Translations under genes and position numbers: made by a program
Notes under the pieces: model-generated
Seen by the model: the letters and a program-made list of their open reading frames with translations, nothing else
What the model was told of the DNA's origin: nothing
The model's database searches: none
Shown here: positions 33,475-42,709 of the stretch, one piece after another
How the letters are laid out: every line of letters begins with the position of its first letter
Position numbering within the stretch: the first letter of the stretch is position 1
Source: Bradyrhizobium sp. SK17
GTDB taxonomy: Bacteria; Pseudomonadota; Alphaproteobacteria; Rhizobiales; Xanthobacteraceae
Reading direction: 5' to 3'
Assembly (NCBI RefSeq): GCF_002831585.1
Contig: NZ_CP025113.1
Span: forward strand, 2,805,001 to 2,869,000
Length of the DNA stretch: 64,000 nucleotides

Positions 33475-34053
33475 TCAGAGATTGCCGGTTACCGCGTCGA
33501 TGAAGGTCGCAGCTGACTCCTTCAACTGCTTGCGGCTGTATCCGGCGCGCTCCATCACGGCCAAGCCGCGCGTGAATGTCACGATGACGCGCGCCAGCCG
33601 GTTTGCATCGGCCGTGCTCCGCCGGCCGGGCGCCATGCCGATGGTCTTGCCGATCAGCTGCTCGAGCCGGCTCAGCACGGCTTGCACGCGCTGACGCACA
33701 TCCCCGCTGGAGATCGCCGCGTCGAGCGCCGTGCGCGTGGTCAGGCAGCCGCGTTGCGGTGATCCGTTGGTCATGCTGACGATGATCATGTCGAAGAAAT
33801 TGCGCAGCCCGGTCGCGGCGTCGCCGTGGGACAGCGCGTTGCCGGCCCCCTCCAGGAACTGCTCCGTATACCGGTCGAAGGCGCGCAGGAAGATCGCTTC
33901 CTTGTCGCCATAGGCGTTGTAGAGGCTGCCGCGCTGCACGCCGGTCGCTGCCGCGAGATCCTGCATGGTCGCGTCGTGCAGGCCCTTGCGCCAGAACACG
34001 TCGAGCGCGGTTGCGATTACCTCGTCCTCGTCGAATTGACGCACGCCCACCAT
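33475..34053 (-). CDS. TetR-family transcriptional regulator
   Basis: 192 aa. The N-terminal HTH is FDEDEVIATALDVFWRKGLH, then ATMQDLAAATGVQRGSLYNA, then YGDKEAIFLRAF. The C-terminal domain has RGCLTTRTALD and SRLEQLIGKTIGMAPG (TetR_C_16-like; these often respond to electrophiles or quaternary compounds). ATG 34053 behind GGAGGAG. It is divergent from a YdhR-like monooxygenase gene with palindromic sites between, so it is likely a local repressor of that gene and of itself. Confidence 0.9.
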   Translation of the reverse strand: MVGVRQFDEDEVIATALDVFWRKGLHDATMQDLAAATGVQRGSLYNAYGDKEAIFLRAFDRYTEQFLEGAGNALSHGDAATGLRNFFDMIIVSMTNGSPQRGCLTTRTALDAAISSGDVRQRVQAVLSRLEQLIGKTIGMAPGRRSTADANRLARVIVTFTRGLAVMERAGYSRKQLKESAATFIDAVTGNL

Positions 34054-34071
34054 CGCGTTCGCTCCTCCATG

Positions 34072-34117
34072 TCATTCTTGACATCATCGTCAAATTTGAC
34101 ATTCTTGTCAAGAATGA
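34072..34117. promoter_or_regulatory. TetR operator cluster between tetR and the YdhR-like gene
   Basis: Outer 11-bp inverted repeat TCATTCTTGAC (34072-34082) / GTCAAGAATGA (34107-34117). Inside it are TTGAC-n6-GTCAA (34078-34093) and TTGACA-TTCT-TGTCAA (34096-34111). Two overlapping dimer sites in an 82-bp divergent promoter region fit TetR autoregulation; TTGACA may also be the -35 box. Confidence 0.6.
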
Positions 34118-34135
34118 GGTCCCAGGAGGTTCTGC

Positions 34136-34450
34136 ATGATCACCGCCGTCACGACGTTCAAGTTCCCGAAGCCGATCACCCGCGAGGAAGCGCGCAGCCT
34201 CTTCCTGAGCACCGCACCGATCTATCGGGAGGTGCCGGGGCTGTTTCGCAAGACCTATGTGCTGTCCGACGACGGCATGACGGCCGGCGGCATCTACTTC
34301 TGGAACTCGAGGCCGGAGGCCGAAGCGCTCTACACCGATGCTTGGCGCGCCCGTGCCCGGGAAAAGTATGGCGCCGATCCGACGGTCAGCTATTTCGAAA
34401 GTCCCGTGGTGGTCGACAACGTCGCCCGGCAGATCGTTGCCGACGAGTAG
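34136..34450 (+). CDS. YdhR-like putative monooxygenase (dimeric ferredoxin-like fold)
   Basis: 104 aa, the normal length of YdhR-like proteins (PF08803). Family pattern: AVTTFKFPKPITREEARSLF, IYREVPGLFRKTYVLSDDG, GGIYFWNSRPEAEALYTDAW, then GADPTVSYFESPVVVDN. They are proposed small cofactor-free monooxygenases. ATG 34136 follows a strong AGGAGG. It is divergent from the TetR gene and probably repressed by it. Confidence 0.85.
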   Translation: MITAVTTFKFPKPITREEARSLFLSTAPIYREVPGLFRKTYVLSDDGMTAGGIYFWNSRPEAEALYTDAWRARAREKYGADPTVSYFESPVVVDNVARQIVADE

Positions 34451-34485
34451 CAGGGCGTTCGCAAGGCAGCGATGGCGGAGACGCA

Positions 34486-35616
34486 TCACAGCGCATTGAG
34501 CGCTTTGTGCGACGGAGCGAGCGGTAGCCATTCCGGTATCTGTCGCCTGGCGAGCCAGTATGGCCGCCAAATCGCGCGCCAGGTCGGGCGATCGAGCGGC
34601 GCGGTGCCCCATCCGCGATGCCGGATCTCCATCCGCAACAGGTCATGGGTGTGCAGCCATTGGCGCGCCGCCCACCAAACCTCGCGGGGCATCTCGGTAT
34701 TTCGGATACCGGCAAGCTCGGCGATACCGGGCAACGGACCTTCAAAGCGCGCCGCAACCCTTAAGGTGGCAACGCGTCGCCCGCTTTGCCTGACGCTCCA
34801 GAGCCGCGAGCGATCGTGAGCGAGATTGTGGCCGTAGGTGCGGAGGCAGTTCTGCATGGCTTCCGCTTCTTCCGCGATATCCGCGGTCGAGTTCAGCGGG
34901 ATGAAGTCGTACCCATCGACGCGGCCTGGCTGCAACCACATGTCCGCGATCGGCTGTGAGCCGAGGCTGACATGCAGCGCAATCATGGTGCGCCATGCGT
35001 CGGTCGCCGCCAGCGCCGAGCTGAACTGCATGCCCGGCGTCCACCTCCGGTCGATCAACGCGTGTCCCAACGTCGCCGGCTGGGTCGAGAACCACACCCA
35101 CAGGCCGACGAGTCGCAATCGCGCGGGATCGACGCGCGGCGGTGCCCGGACCAGTTCGCGCGCCATCCAGATCGCCGCCGGTCTATGAGCGACCTCGGCA
35201 AGGGTGGCGACGGATCTCAGCCAAATCGGCGCGAGCCTGGATGATGGCGGCAAATGGTTCGCGATCTGCCGGCGAAACAGGTCATCATCAGGCAATGGCG
35301 TGATTGGCCGCGTGAACGTTTCCGGCGGCAGTTTCCGCAGCCACAGCGGAATGCTGGCCGCGGCTGCGGCGTCCACGAGGGAGCGTCCTTCGATGACGCA
35401 TGCGAGCGCCGCCGCTGGGTCGAGCCCGGCTCGCGGGACCGCCAGCGCGAACAACAGCGCAGGAAAGCTCGTGGCAAGGTCCGCCACGCGCGTGTGCTGC
35501 ATGGCCAGCGCGCGGACCTTTCCCTGAACGTCCGGATGATATCTTCGCAGCTGACGTTCGGGCAGCGCGGTGCGTGTGGCCTCCCGACGAGAGGCCAGCA
35601 GAAGCGATGAGGTCAT
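34486..35616 (-). CDS. PcfJ-like protein of unknown function
   Basis: 376 aa. The N-terminal two thirds are helical and Arg/Ala/Leu rich without a recognised fold. The segment EEAEAMQNCLRTYGHNLAHD (residues about 260-279), then RLWSVRQSGRRVATLRVAAR and ELAGIRNTEMPREVWWAARQ, matches the PcfJ pattern (M.NCV..Y, I.S.R..G..V.TLE, Q..G..N). PcfJ proteins are known from conjugative plasmids and from chromosomes with no assigned role. ATG 35616. No mobile-element gene is nearby. Confidence 0.65.
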   Translation of the reverse strand: MTSSLLLASRREATRTALPERQLRRYHPDVQGKVRALAMQHTRVADLATSFPALLFALAVPRAGLDPAAALACVIEGRSLVDAAAAASIPLWLRKLPPETFTRPITPLPDDDLFRRQIANHLPPSSRLAPIWLRSVATLAEVAHRPAAIWMARELVRAPPRVDPARLRLVGLWVWFSTQPATLGHALIDRRWTPGMQFSSALAATDAWRTMIALHVSLGSQPIADMWLQPGRVDGYDFIPLNSTADIAEEAEAMQNCLRTYGHNLAHDRSRLWSVRQSGRRVATLRVAARFEGPLPGIAELAGIRNTEMPREVWWAARQWLHTHDLLRMEIRHRGWGTAPLDRPTWRAIWRPYWLARRQIPEWLPLAPSHKALNAL

Positions 35617-35931
35617 GACAATGGTTCCGCAGACGCGGAGCTCGAGACAGACTTGATTTGTGTGTGGGTGTCAGAATCTCACCCGGGATCCGATCCCGGG
35701 ACGCGCATCAAATATCGCGCGGCAAGCCCGGGAAGCGCGCAGACCTGAACATCGTCGCCTCCTTGATTGAAATTGCGGAGCGCTCCCATAGCCCATTTCT
35801 CACCGACAGGCAACGTGAAGTTGTTCGGCGTATCGGCGGGCGTGATGTGTGCGTCGAGAGCTCTTCACGATCCCGGCCGACGACGCTAGTCTGGAGAAAG
35901 GGTAACAAGAAACGCACGGCGGGAGGCCGCA
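35617..35931. other. Intergenic region with a 19-bp palindrome
   Basis: Divergent gap between the PcfJ-like gene and the aldo/keto reductase gene. It holds CCCGGGATC-C-GATCCCGGG (35682-35700), a perfect 9-bp-arm palindrome too tight for a stable hairpin and so more likely a protein site. No tRNA or convincing ORF was seen. Confidence 0.45.
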
Positions 35932-36972
35932 ATGACCCAACTGCGATCCTCAGGTTCCGCCGCGCTGCCGCGCCGCAGGCTCGGCCGTACCGGGCTCGAT
36001 GTCTCCATCCTCGGCTTTGGTACCGCGCCGCTCGGCGATCTCTTTGCGCGGCTCGACGATGCGACCGCGATCGCGACGGCGGAGCGGGCCTTTGCGCTGG
36101 GCGTGAACCTGCTGGATTCCTCGCCGCTGTATGGGCATGGTCTCGCCGAGCATCGCTGCGGCGCCGCGCTGCGCCGGGTCGCGCGCGACGACATCGTCGT
36201 CTGCACCAAGGTCGGGCGCTGGATGGATCCCTTCAAGGGACGCGGCGATGGCTCCAATTTCGTCGGCGGCCAGCCGCATCGCGCGGTGGTCGATTATTCA
36301 TATGACGGCACCATGCGCTCGGTGGAGCAGTCGCTGCTGCGGCTCGGCACTGACCGCATCGAGCTGCTGCTGATCCACGACGTCGACGTCTGGACCCATG
36401 GCGCTGACGCCATCGAGGCCCGGTTCCGCGAGGCGATGGCGGGTGCTTATGTCGCGCTCGACAAATTGCGCGGCGAGGGCGTGGTCAAGGGGATCGGGAT
36501 CGGCGTCAACGAGGCCGAGATGTGCGTGCGCTTCGCCAAGGCGGGCACGTTCGACACCATGCTGCTCGCCGGCCGCTATTCGCTGCTGGAGCAGCCCGCG
36601 CTCGCCGAATTCCTGCCGCTGGCGCAGGCCCAGGGCATCGGCGTCATGCTCGGTGGCGTGTTCAACTCCGGCATCCTGGCGACCGGTGCGATCGCCGGCG
36701 CCAAGTACAATTACAAGGACGCGCCGCCGGACGTGATGCAGAAAGTCGCCGCCATCGAACGCGTCTGCCGTGGTCATGGCGTGGCGTTGCCGACCGCTGC
36801 GCTGCACTTCGCGCTGGGCCATCCGGCAGTCGCGAGCCTCGTGCTCGGGGCGCAGACGCCGCAGGAAGTCGAGCGCAACGTCGCCGCGTTGTCGTCACCT
36901 GTTCCCGCCGCGCTGTGGCGTGACCTGAAGAATGAAGGGCTGCTCGATCAGCATGCACCGGTGCCGGCATGA
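35932..36972 (+). CDS. Aldo/keto reductase, D-threo-aldose (L-fucose) 1-dehydrogenase-like
   Basis: 346 aa TIM-barrel NAD(P)-dependent enzyme. Landmarks: RRLGRTGLDVSILGFGTAPLG at the start, the catalytic tetrad region NLLDSSPLYGHGLAEHRCG (Asp, Tyr), VVCTKVGRW (Lys) and ELLLIHDVDVW (His). The combination with a lactonase-like amidohydrolase directly downstream (ATGA overlap) points to oxidation of a sugar such as L-fucose or D-arabinose to its lactone, then hydrolysis. ATG 35932 in GCCGCAATG context. Sugar identity is inferred. Confidence 0.88.
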   Translation: MTQLRSSGSAALPRRRLGRTGLDVSILGFGTAPLGDLFARLDDATAIATAERAFALGVNLLDSSPLYGHGLAEHRCGAALRRVARDDIVVCTKVGRWMDPFKGRGDGSNFVGGQPHRAVVDYSYDGTMRSVEQSLLRLGTDRIELLLIHDVDVWTHGADAIEARFREAMAGAYVALDKLRGEGVVKGIGIGVNEAEMCVRFAKAGTFDTMLLAGRYSLLEQPALAEFLPLAQAQGIGVMLGGVFNSGILATGAIAGAKYNYKDAPPDVMQKVAAIERVCRGHGVALPTAALHFALGHPAVASLVLGAQTPQEVERNVAALSSPVPAALWRDLKNEGLLDQHAPVPA

Positions 36973-37823
36973 TGCGGATCGATGCCCATCACCATGTCTG
37001 GACTTTGGCGCGAGCCGATTATGGCTGGCTGACACCCGAGCGCGGGCCGATCTACCGCGACTTCGGTCTGGCTGATCTCGCGCCGCATCTCGCCACGGCG
37101 GGGATTGAGGGCACCATCCTGGTGCAGGCGGCGCCAACCGAGGCCGAGACGGCTTTCATGCTCGACGTCGCCAAGGGCTCGGAGCTGGTGCGCGGCGTCG
37201 TCGGCTGGATCGACTTCGACGCATCCGACGCGGTGGCACGGATCGACGCGATCGCCGGACGCGAGCTGCTGGTCGGCCTGCGGCCGATGGTGCAGGACAT
37301 CGCCGATGACGACTGGCTGTTGCGGCCGGAGTTGGTGGCACAGCTCGAAGCGATGGCACGGCACGATCTGGTGTTCGATGCGCTAGTGCTGCCGCGCCAT
37401 CTGTCGCGGCTCGTCCAGGTGGTCGATCGCCATCCCGACCTGCAATTCGTGCTCGATCATTTCGGCAAGCCGCAGCTCGCGAGCGGCGACATCGCGACCT
37501 GGAAGAACGACATTGCGGACCTCGCCACGCGTGGCAACGTCGTCTGCAAGCTGTCGGGGCTGGCAACGGAGGCGGCGGCGAACTGGCAAGTCGCCGATCT
37601 CCGCGAGGCCGTGGATCATGCGCTCGCATCGTTCGGGCCGCAGCGCATGCTGTGGGGCAGCGACTGGCCTGTGATTAATCTCGCCGGCGGCTACGGGTAC
37701 TGGTTCGCGGCTGCGGAGCGCCTGCTTGCCGATTTGTCAAGTGAGGCAAAGGCCGCGATTTTCGGCGGCAATGCGGCGCGCGTCTATTTGTCAAGCCGCG
37801 GACGGCCGACATCCCTGAAATAG
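36969..37823 (+). CDS. Amidohydrolase-family lactonase (L-fuconolactonase-like)
   Basis: 284 aa amidohydrolase_2 TIM barrel. The metal site starts with RIDAHHHVWT (HxH), then GIEGTILVQAAPTEAET, LRPMVQDIADDDWL, FVLDHFGKPQL (His) and the terminal WGSDWPVINLAGGYG (catalytic Asp). Length and motifs match COG3618 lactonases such as L-fuconolactonase and L-rhamnono-lactonase. It overlaps the preceding reductase by 4 bp and is surely co-translated. The product would be the open sugar acid. Confidence 0.9.
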   Translation: MMRIDAHHHVWTLARADYGWLTPERGPIYRDFGLADLAPHLATAGIEGTILVQAAPTEAETAFMLDVAKGSELVRGVVGWIDFDASDAVARIDAIAGRELLVGLRPMVQDIADDDWLLRPELVAQLEAMARHDLVFDALVLPRHLSRLVQVVDRHPDLQFVLDHFGKPQLASGDIATWKNDIADLATRGNVVCKLSGLATEAAANWQVADLREAVDHALASFGPQRMLWGSDWPVINLAGGYGYWFAAAERLLADLSSEAKAAIFGGNAARVYLSSRGRPTSLK

Positions 37824-37942
37824 ATTGCAGGGGGCGCCTCATTTGATCCACAGCGCGCCTTGATGAATCAATCCGGGATGGTTCATAAGCGGCGTCCGCG
37901 CCATCGGTGAGCCGGCGGCGCAACGGGATCAGAGAGAGAAGC

Positions 37943-40282
37943 GTGGCCAAGATTCATCATCAGATTGCGCAGGAGCTGGGGGTTCGCGACGAGCAGGTCG
38001 AGGCGGCGGTGACGCTGCTCGACGGTGGCGCCACGGTGCCGTTCATCGCGCGATACCGCAAGGAGCTTACCGGCGCGCTCGATGATGCGCAGCTGCGCAC
38101 GCTGGAAGAACGGCTGACCTATCTGCGCGAGCTCGAGGAGCGTCGCACCGCGGTGCTCAATTCGATCCGCGAGCAGGGCAAGCTCGATGCCGCGCTCGAA
38201 GCCCAGATCATGGCGGCCGACAGCAAGGGCCGTCTGGAAGACATCTATCTGCCGTACAAGCCGAAGCGCCGCACCAAGGCCGAGATCGCCAAGGAGGCCG
38301 GGCTCGAGCCGCTCGCCGACATGCTGCTGGCGAAGCCCGAGAACGAGCCGAAGGAGGTCGCCGCACCCTTCGTCAATGCCGACAAGGAAGTCGCGGATGT
38401 CGCCGCCGCGCTCGAAGGCGCGCGTGCGATCCTGGTCGAACGCTTCGCCGAGGATGCCGATCTGATCGGCGCGCTGCGCGAGGAGATGTGGTCGAACGGC
38501 ATCATGGCCTCGACCGTCCGCACCGGCAAGAAGACCGAGGGCGAGAAGTTCAAGGACTATTTCGACTTCTCCGAGCCGCTGCCGAAGCTGCCGTCGCACC
38601 GCATCCTGGCGCTGTTCCGCGGCGAGAAGGAAGAGGTCCTCGACCTTACCATCAAGCCGGAGGCCGAGGCGCCGGCCGTCGGTGTGCCCGGCCTCTACGA
38701 GCTGCGGATCATGAACCGCTTTGCGATCTCCAATCAGGGGCGCAAGGGCGACAAGTGGCTGGCGGAGACGGTGCGCTGGGCCTGGCGAACCAAGATCCAG
38801 ATCCATCTCAACATCGATCTGCGGATGCGGCTGTGGGCTGCGGCTGAGACCGAGGCGGTGCGCGTGTTCGCCTCGAATTTGCGTGACCTCTTGCTCGCCG
38901 CGCCGGCCGGCGCCCGCGCCACCATGGGGCTCGACCCCGGCTATCGCACCGGCGTCAAGGTCGCGGTGATCGATGCCACCGGCAAGGTGGTGGCGCATAC
39001 GGCGATCTATCCGCATGAACCGCAGCGGCGCTGGGACGAGTCGCTTGCTATCCTCGGCAAGCTTGCGATCGAGCATGGCGTCGAGCTGATTGCGATCGGC
39101 AACGGCACTGCGTCGCGCGAGACCGACAAGCTCGCCACCGAACTGGTGAAGCGGCTGCCCGAGCGCAAGATGACCAAGATCGTGGTCTCCGAAGCCGGCG
39201 CGTCGGTTTATTCGGCCTCCGCCTTCGCCTCGAGCGAATTGCCTGATCTCGACGTCACCATTCGCGGCGCGGTATCGATCGCAAGGCGCTTGCAGGATCC
39301 GCTCGCCGAACTGGTCAAGATCGATCCGAAGGCGATCGGCGTCGGCCAGTACCAGCACGATCTCGGCGAGGCCAAGCTGGCGCGTTCGCTCGATACCGTG
39401 GTGGAGGACTGCGTGAACGCGGTCGGCGTCGACGCCAACACCGCATCGGTGCCGCTGCTCGCGCGAGTGTCGGGCATCGGCCAGGGGCTGGCGCAGAGCA
39501 TCGTGCAGCACCGCGACGCCAACGGTCCGTTCAAGTCGCGCAAGGCGCTCAAGGACGTGCCGCGGCTCGGACCGAAGGCGTTCGAGCAGTGCGCCGGCTT
39601 CCTGCGCATCACCAATGGCGACGATCCGCTCGATACCTCCGGCGTGCACCCGGAAGCCTATCCGGTGGTGCGCCGCATCCTCGAAGCGACCAAGAGCGAC
39701 ATCAAGGCGCTGATCGGCAATGCCGAGATCGTGCGCGGCCTGAAGCCGCAATCCTTCGTGGACGACACTTTTGGCCTGCCGACGGTGACCGACATTCTGC
39801 GCGAGTTGGAGAAGCCCGGCCGCGACCCACGTCCCGCGTTCAAGGCGGCGGTGTTCAAGGACGGCGTCGAGGAGGTCAAGGATCTCAAGAAGGGCATGAT
39901 CCTCGAGGGCACCGTGACCAACGTCGCAGCGTTCGGCGCCTTCGTCGACATTGGCGTGCATCAGGACGGTCTGGTGCACATCTCGGCGATGTCGCGCAAT
40001 TTCATCAAGGACCCGCGCGAGGTGGTGAAGCCGGGCGATATCGTCAAGGTCAAGGTGCTCGACGTCGAGGTCGCGCGCAAGCGCATCGCGCTGACCTTGC
40101 GGCTCGACGACGAGATCGGACCGAAGAAGGACAATGCCGGGCCGTCACGCGATTTTTCGCGCGGCACGGCCAAGATGTCTTCGTCGGCGCCGCGTCGTCC
40201 GCAGGAGCAGTCCGGCGGCGGCGCGCTTGCCGAGGCGCTACGCCGCGCCGCCGAGAAAAGCGGGCGCGGCAAGCCGACCTGA
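37943..40282 (+). CDS. tex: RNA-binding transcription accessory protein Tex
   Basis: 779 aa, near the usual Tex size (about 770-780). From the N terminus: Tex-like HTH region ([20 protein letters not shown] and [16 protein letters not shown]), YqgF/RNase-H-like domain ([20 protein letters not shown]), helix-hairpin-helix ([20 protein letters not shown]), and C-terminal S1 domain ([20 protein letters not shown] and [10 protein letters not shown]). The GTG at 37943 gives the family start [10 protein letters not shown]; an in-frame upstream start at 37907 would add 12 residues. The tail ([13 protein letters not shown]) is low complexity. It is a housekeeping gene. Confidence 0.95.
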   Translation: MAKIHHQIAQELGVRDEQVEAAVTLLDGGATVPFIARYRKELTGALDDAQLRTLEERLTYLRELEERRTAVLNSIREQGKLDAALEAQIMAADSKGRLEDIYLPYKPKRRTKAEIAKEAGLEPLADMLLAKPENEPKEVAAPFVNADKEVADVAAALEGARAILVERFAEDADLIGALREEMWSNGIMASTVRTGKKTEGEKFKDYFDFSEPLPKLPSHRILALFRGEKEEVLDLTIKPEAEAPAVGVPGLYELRIMNRFAISNQGRKGDKWLAETVRWAWRTKIQIHLNIDLRMRLWAAAETEAVRVFASNLRDLLLAAPAGARATMGLDPGYRTGVKVAVIDATGKVVAHTAIYPHEPQRRWDESLAILGKLAIEHGVELIAIGNGTASRETDKLATELVKRLPERKMTKIVVSEAGASVYSASAFASSELPDLDVTIRGAVSIARRLQDPLAELVKIDPKAIGVGQYQHDLGEAKLARSLDTVVEDCVNAVGVDANTASVPLLARVSGIGQGLAQSIVQHRDANGPFKSRKALKDVPRLGPKAFEQCAGFLRITNGDDPLDTSGVHPEAYPVVRRILEATKSDIKALIGNAEIVRGLKPQSFVDDTFGLPTVTDILRELEKPGRDPRPAFKAAVFKDGVEEVKDLKKGMILEGTVTNVAAFGAFVDIGVHQDGLVHISAMSRNFIKDPREVVKPGDIVKVKVLDVEVARKRIALTLRLDDEIGPKKDNAGPSRDFSRGTAKMSSSAPRRPQEQSGGGALAEALRRAAEKSGRGKPT

Positions 40283-40299
40283 CGGAACGCCCCATCTCG

Positions 40300-40327
40300 T
40301 GGCGCATCGCCACTGTGCGATGCGCCA
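40300..40327 (+). terminator. Hairpin terminator after tex
   Basis: Perfect 11-bp stem TGGCGCATCGC / GCGATGCGCCA with a 6-nt loop, 17 bp after the tex stop and before the convergent gene at 40363. It may terminate both. Confidence 0.65.
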
Positions 40328-40362
40328 GCTTTGCATCAACGCCGGGGGCGTGGCAGTAGCGC

Positions 40363-41286
40363 TCATGCCTCCGGGGGCAGGAAGTCGTCCATGTTCAACA
40401 GCGGATGCGGGTATTTGAACGTGTTCATGGACATCGGCAGGACCATGCCTTCCGGTGCACCCGGTATGAAATAATTGCCCTGGTACTGGTTCGGCAGCGC
40501 CATCGCTGAACCAGGTTCGTAGGACGTGCCGATCGGCGCATAGCTCATGTCGGTGCCGAACACCGCGTGCAGCGCCAGATCGACAAAGTTCATATACTTG
40601 AGCGTTCCGCGCAGATGCGTATCCTGTGCGATCAGCGCCGTGATGCTGTCCTTGACGTAGAACAGCGACGCCATGTCCTTGACGACGCCGTTGAAATCAT
40701 GCGCGCCGTCGTGATGCACAACGTAATTGTGCCCGGTTTCCTTCATGATGACGCGCCGGACGTAGGACGGCAGGTCGCCGTGGAACAGGCGGATGCGCCG
40801 GGCCGCCTCGGGATAAAGCCGGCGAACCCGCTCATGGGTGAATTGCAGGTAGGGCGCGTGCAGGTCGATCAGGTCGAGATCGAAATCGAACGAACCCATG
40901 CAACCCGCGATGAACGCCGACGCGCCGCCCATGTAGACGCCGACCTCGGCGACCCGGTCGTACTGCCCGTTGAAATCGCGCAGCGTCCGCACCAGATCGA
41001 AATAGTACTGGCTGGAGCACTGGTCTTCGTACGGCAGATCCGTTTGCTGTTGCTGCCGATCGATGATCCGATCGAATATCCGGTTTTGCCCGCGCTGGAT
41101 GGCGCTGGTGTAGAGGGCGCGAAACCCGCTGAACAGCTCGATGCCGAGCTTCTCCGCCGGATTGGCGATGTCTTCGAGGCTGCGATCCGGCTCGATGAAT
41201 TCGCCCAGGGGCATCTCGGTATTCTCGTATAATGCCCCCTGCCGCGGCGGAGGTTGCCGAGCGCGCGGCCAGCGGGCGTATTCCAA
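40363..41286 (-). CDS. Class I methyltransferase-fold protein, unknown substrate
   Basis: 307 aa. The central part has a SAM-binding-like motif DRVAEVGVYMGGASAFIAG followed by an acidic strand end DLDLIDLHAPYLQF, RRIRLFHGDLPSYV and a VVHHDGAHDFNGVVKDMASL segment, as in Methyltransf_24-type (cephalosporin-hydroxylase-like) proteins. The start TTG at 41286 has AGGAG 5 bp upstream; the ATG at 41214 (MPLGEFIEPD) is the main alternative and would remove 24 poorly conserved residues. It lies 211 bp downstream of the acyl-CoA dehydrogenase gene on the same strand. Substrate unknown. Confidence 0.7.
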   Translation of the reverse strand: MEYARWPRARQPPPRQGALYENTEMPLGEFIEPDRSLEDIANPAEKLGIELFSGFRALYTSAIQRGQNRIFDRIIDRQQQQTDLPYEDQCSSQYYFDLVRTLRDFNGQYDRVAEVGVYMGGASAFIAGCMGSFDFDLDLIDLHAPYLQFTHERVRRLYPEAARRIRLFHGDLPSYVRRVIMKETGHNYVVHHDGAHDFNGVVKDMASLFYVKDSITALIAQDTHLRGTLKYMNFVDLALHAVFGTDMSYAPIGTSYEPGSAMALPNQYQGNYFIPGAPEGMVLPMSMNTFKYPHPLLNMDDFLPPEA

Positions 41287-41471
41287 GCGTTCTCCTCTGT
41301 AACGCAGCAGGCGGCGATTTCAGGCAGGGTTTCTGCTCCGAGATTCAGCCCCGCCGGCGGCGTCCGGCCGAACGGTTCGCGCGGCTCGTCCGGCCGCGGT
41401 CTCCGATCAACCATCTGCGCCGCGCGCTGGCTCGCCGGCCGATCAAGCGTCGCTCCGGCAACCCCGCAAAT

Positions 41472-41490
41472 GGGCGCCGTCTCGGCGCCC
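41472..41490 (-). terminator. Hairpin after the acyl-CoA dehydrogenase gene
   Basis: Perfect 8-bp stem GGGCGCCG / CGGCGCCC with a 3-nt loop, 7 bp past the minus-strand stop. It separates the dehydrogenase gene from the downstream methyltransferase-fold gene. Confidence 0.55.
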
Positions 41491-41497
41491 GGTGCGA

Positions 41498-42709
41498 TCA
41501 AACGAAGGCGCTCAGCCCGGTGATGTCCCGACCGACGATCAGGGACTGGATTTCGGCGGTACCTTCGTACGTGACCAGGCTTTCCATGTCGCACATGTGG
41601 CGCATGACGTGGAAATCGAGCGTGATGCCGTTGCCGCCGAGCACGTCGCGCGCCATCCGGCACACATCGCGTCCCTTGACGCTGCAATAGTACTTGGCGA
41701 GCGCGGCCATCGTCTCCTCCAGCTTGCCGTCGTCGATCAGGCGGCCGAGCCGGATGCAGTAAAGCTGCATCGCGGTGACGTCGCCGAGCATGTTGACCAG
41801 GATCGATTGAATCATCTGTGACTTGGCGATCGGCTTGCCGAACTGGATCCGGCGTTGCGCGTAGGTCAGGGCGATGTCGTAGGCCGAAACCGCATTTCCG
41901 AGCGACGCCCAGGCCACCGTGTTGCGGGTGCCCATCAGCACCCTGGCGCAATCCTTGAACGAATTGCAGTTCTTCAGGCGCGCGTCCTCCGGGACCCGGC
42001 AGTCGGTGAGCGTGATGTCGGCGTTCTGCACCATCCGCAGCGACACCTTGCCCCCGATCTTGGTCGCCTTGTAGCCCGGATTGTCCTTCTCGACGACGAA
42101 CGCCTTGACCTGCTTGTCGGCGACGTCGCGGGCGTAGACCACGATGTAGTCGCACCAGACCGCATTGCCCGGCCAGCGCTTGCGGCCGTTGATCACCCAC
42201 TCGTCGCCGTCGCGCTTCGCGGTCGCTTCGAGGCCGACCGAATCCGATCCATGATCGGGCTCGGTCAGGGCGAACGCGCCGACCTTCTCGAACCGGGCCA
42301 TCTGCGGCAGGTAGCGCTGTCGCTGCTCTTCGGAGCCAAGCAGGTTGATCGACTGCATCGCCAGCCCGAGATGAACGGCGAAGAAGGTCGCGATGCTCGA
42401 ATCGATCCGGCTGAGCTCCATCATGACCAGGCCGGCGCCGACCGCGGTCATCGGCCGGCACCCGTGCTCGCGCATGTTGTGATCGCCGACGATGTTCAGC
42501 GCGGCGATCTTGGGCACCAGTTCGAACGGAAACTCGCCGCGCTCCCAATAGGAGTTGACGATCGGCAGCACCTCGCTCTCGCCGAACTCGCGCACCTTGG
42601 CCAGGATGTCGACCTCCTCCGCCGTCAATTGCTCCTTCATCAGGAAATAGTCGGTGCCGCGGGCGCGTCCGATGTTGTCGCTGAGCTTGTCGGTGATGGG
42701 ATCGGCCAT
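41498..42709 (-). CDS. Acyl-CoA dehydrogenase, glutaryl-CoA dehydrogenase-like
   Basis: 403 aa. Complete acyl-CoA dehydrogenase: N-terminal helices, FAD motif GAFALTEPDHGSDSVGLEAT (residues about 143-162), INGRKRWPGNAVWCDYIVVYA, and the C-terminal domain with FGKPIAKSQMIQSILVNML and the catalytic-base region VTYEGTAEIQSLIVGRDITG (Glu of YEG), like glutaryl-CoA dehydrogenase. ATG 42709 behind AAGGAGGA. It is monocistronic judging from the hairpin after it. Likely role: oxidation of glutaryl-CoA or a branched acyl-CoA. Confidence 0.92.
   Translation of the reverse strand: MADPITDKLSDNIGRARGTDYFLMKEQLTAEEVDILAKVREFGESEVLPIVNSYWERGEFPFELVPKIAALNIVGDHNMREHGCRPMTAVGAGLVMMELSRIDSSIATFFAVHLGLAMQSINLLGSEEQRQRYLPQMARFEKVGAFALTEPDHGSDSVGLEATAKRDGDEWVINGRKRWPGNAVWCDYIVVYARDVADKQVKAFVVEKDNPGYKATKIGGKVSLRMVQNADITLTDCRVPEDARLKNCNSFKDCARVLMGTRNTVAWASLGNAVSAYDIALTYAQRRIQFGKPIAKSQMIQSILVNMLGDVTAMQLYCIRLGRLIDDGKLEETMAALAKYYCSVKGRDVCRMARDVLGGNGITLDFHVMRHMCDMESLVTYEGTAEIQSLIVGRDITGLSAFV

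Noticed and set aside
35617..35931. Possible tRNA or small gene in the gap
   Set aside because: No cloverleaf, no start with a ribosome site; only a short palindrome.
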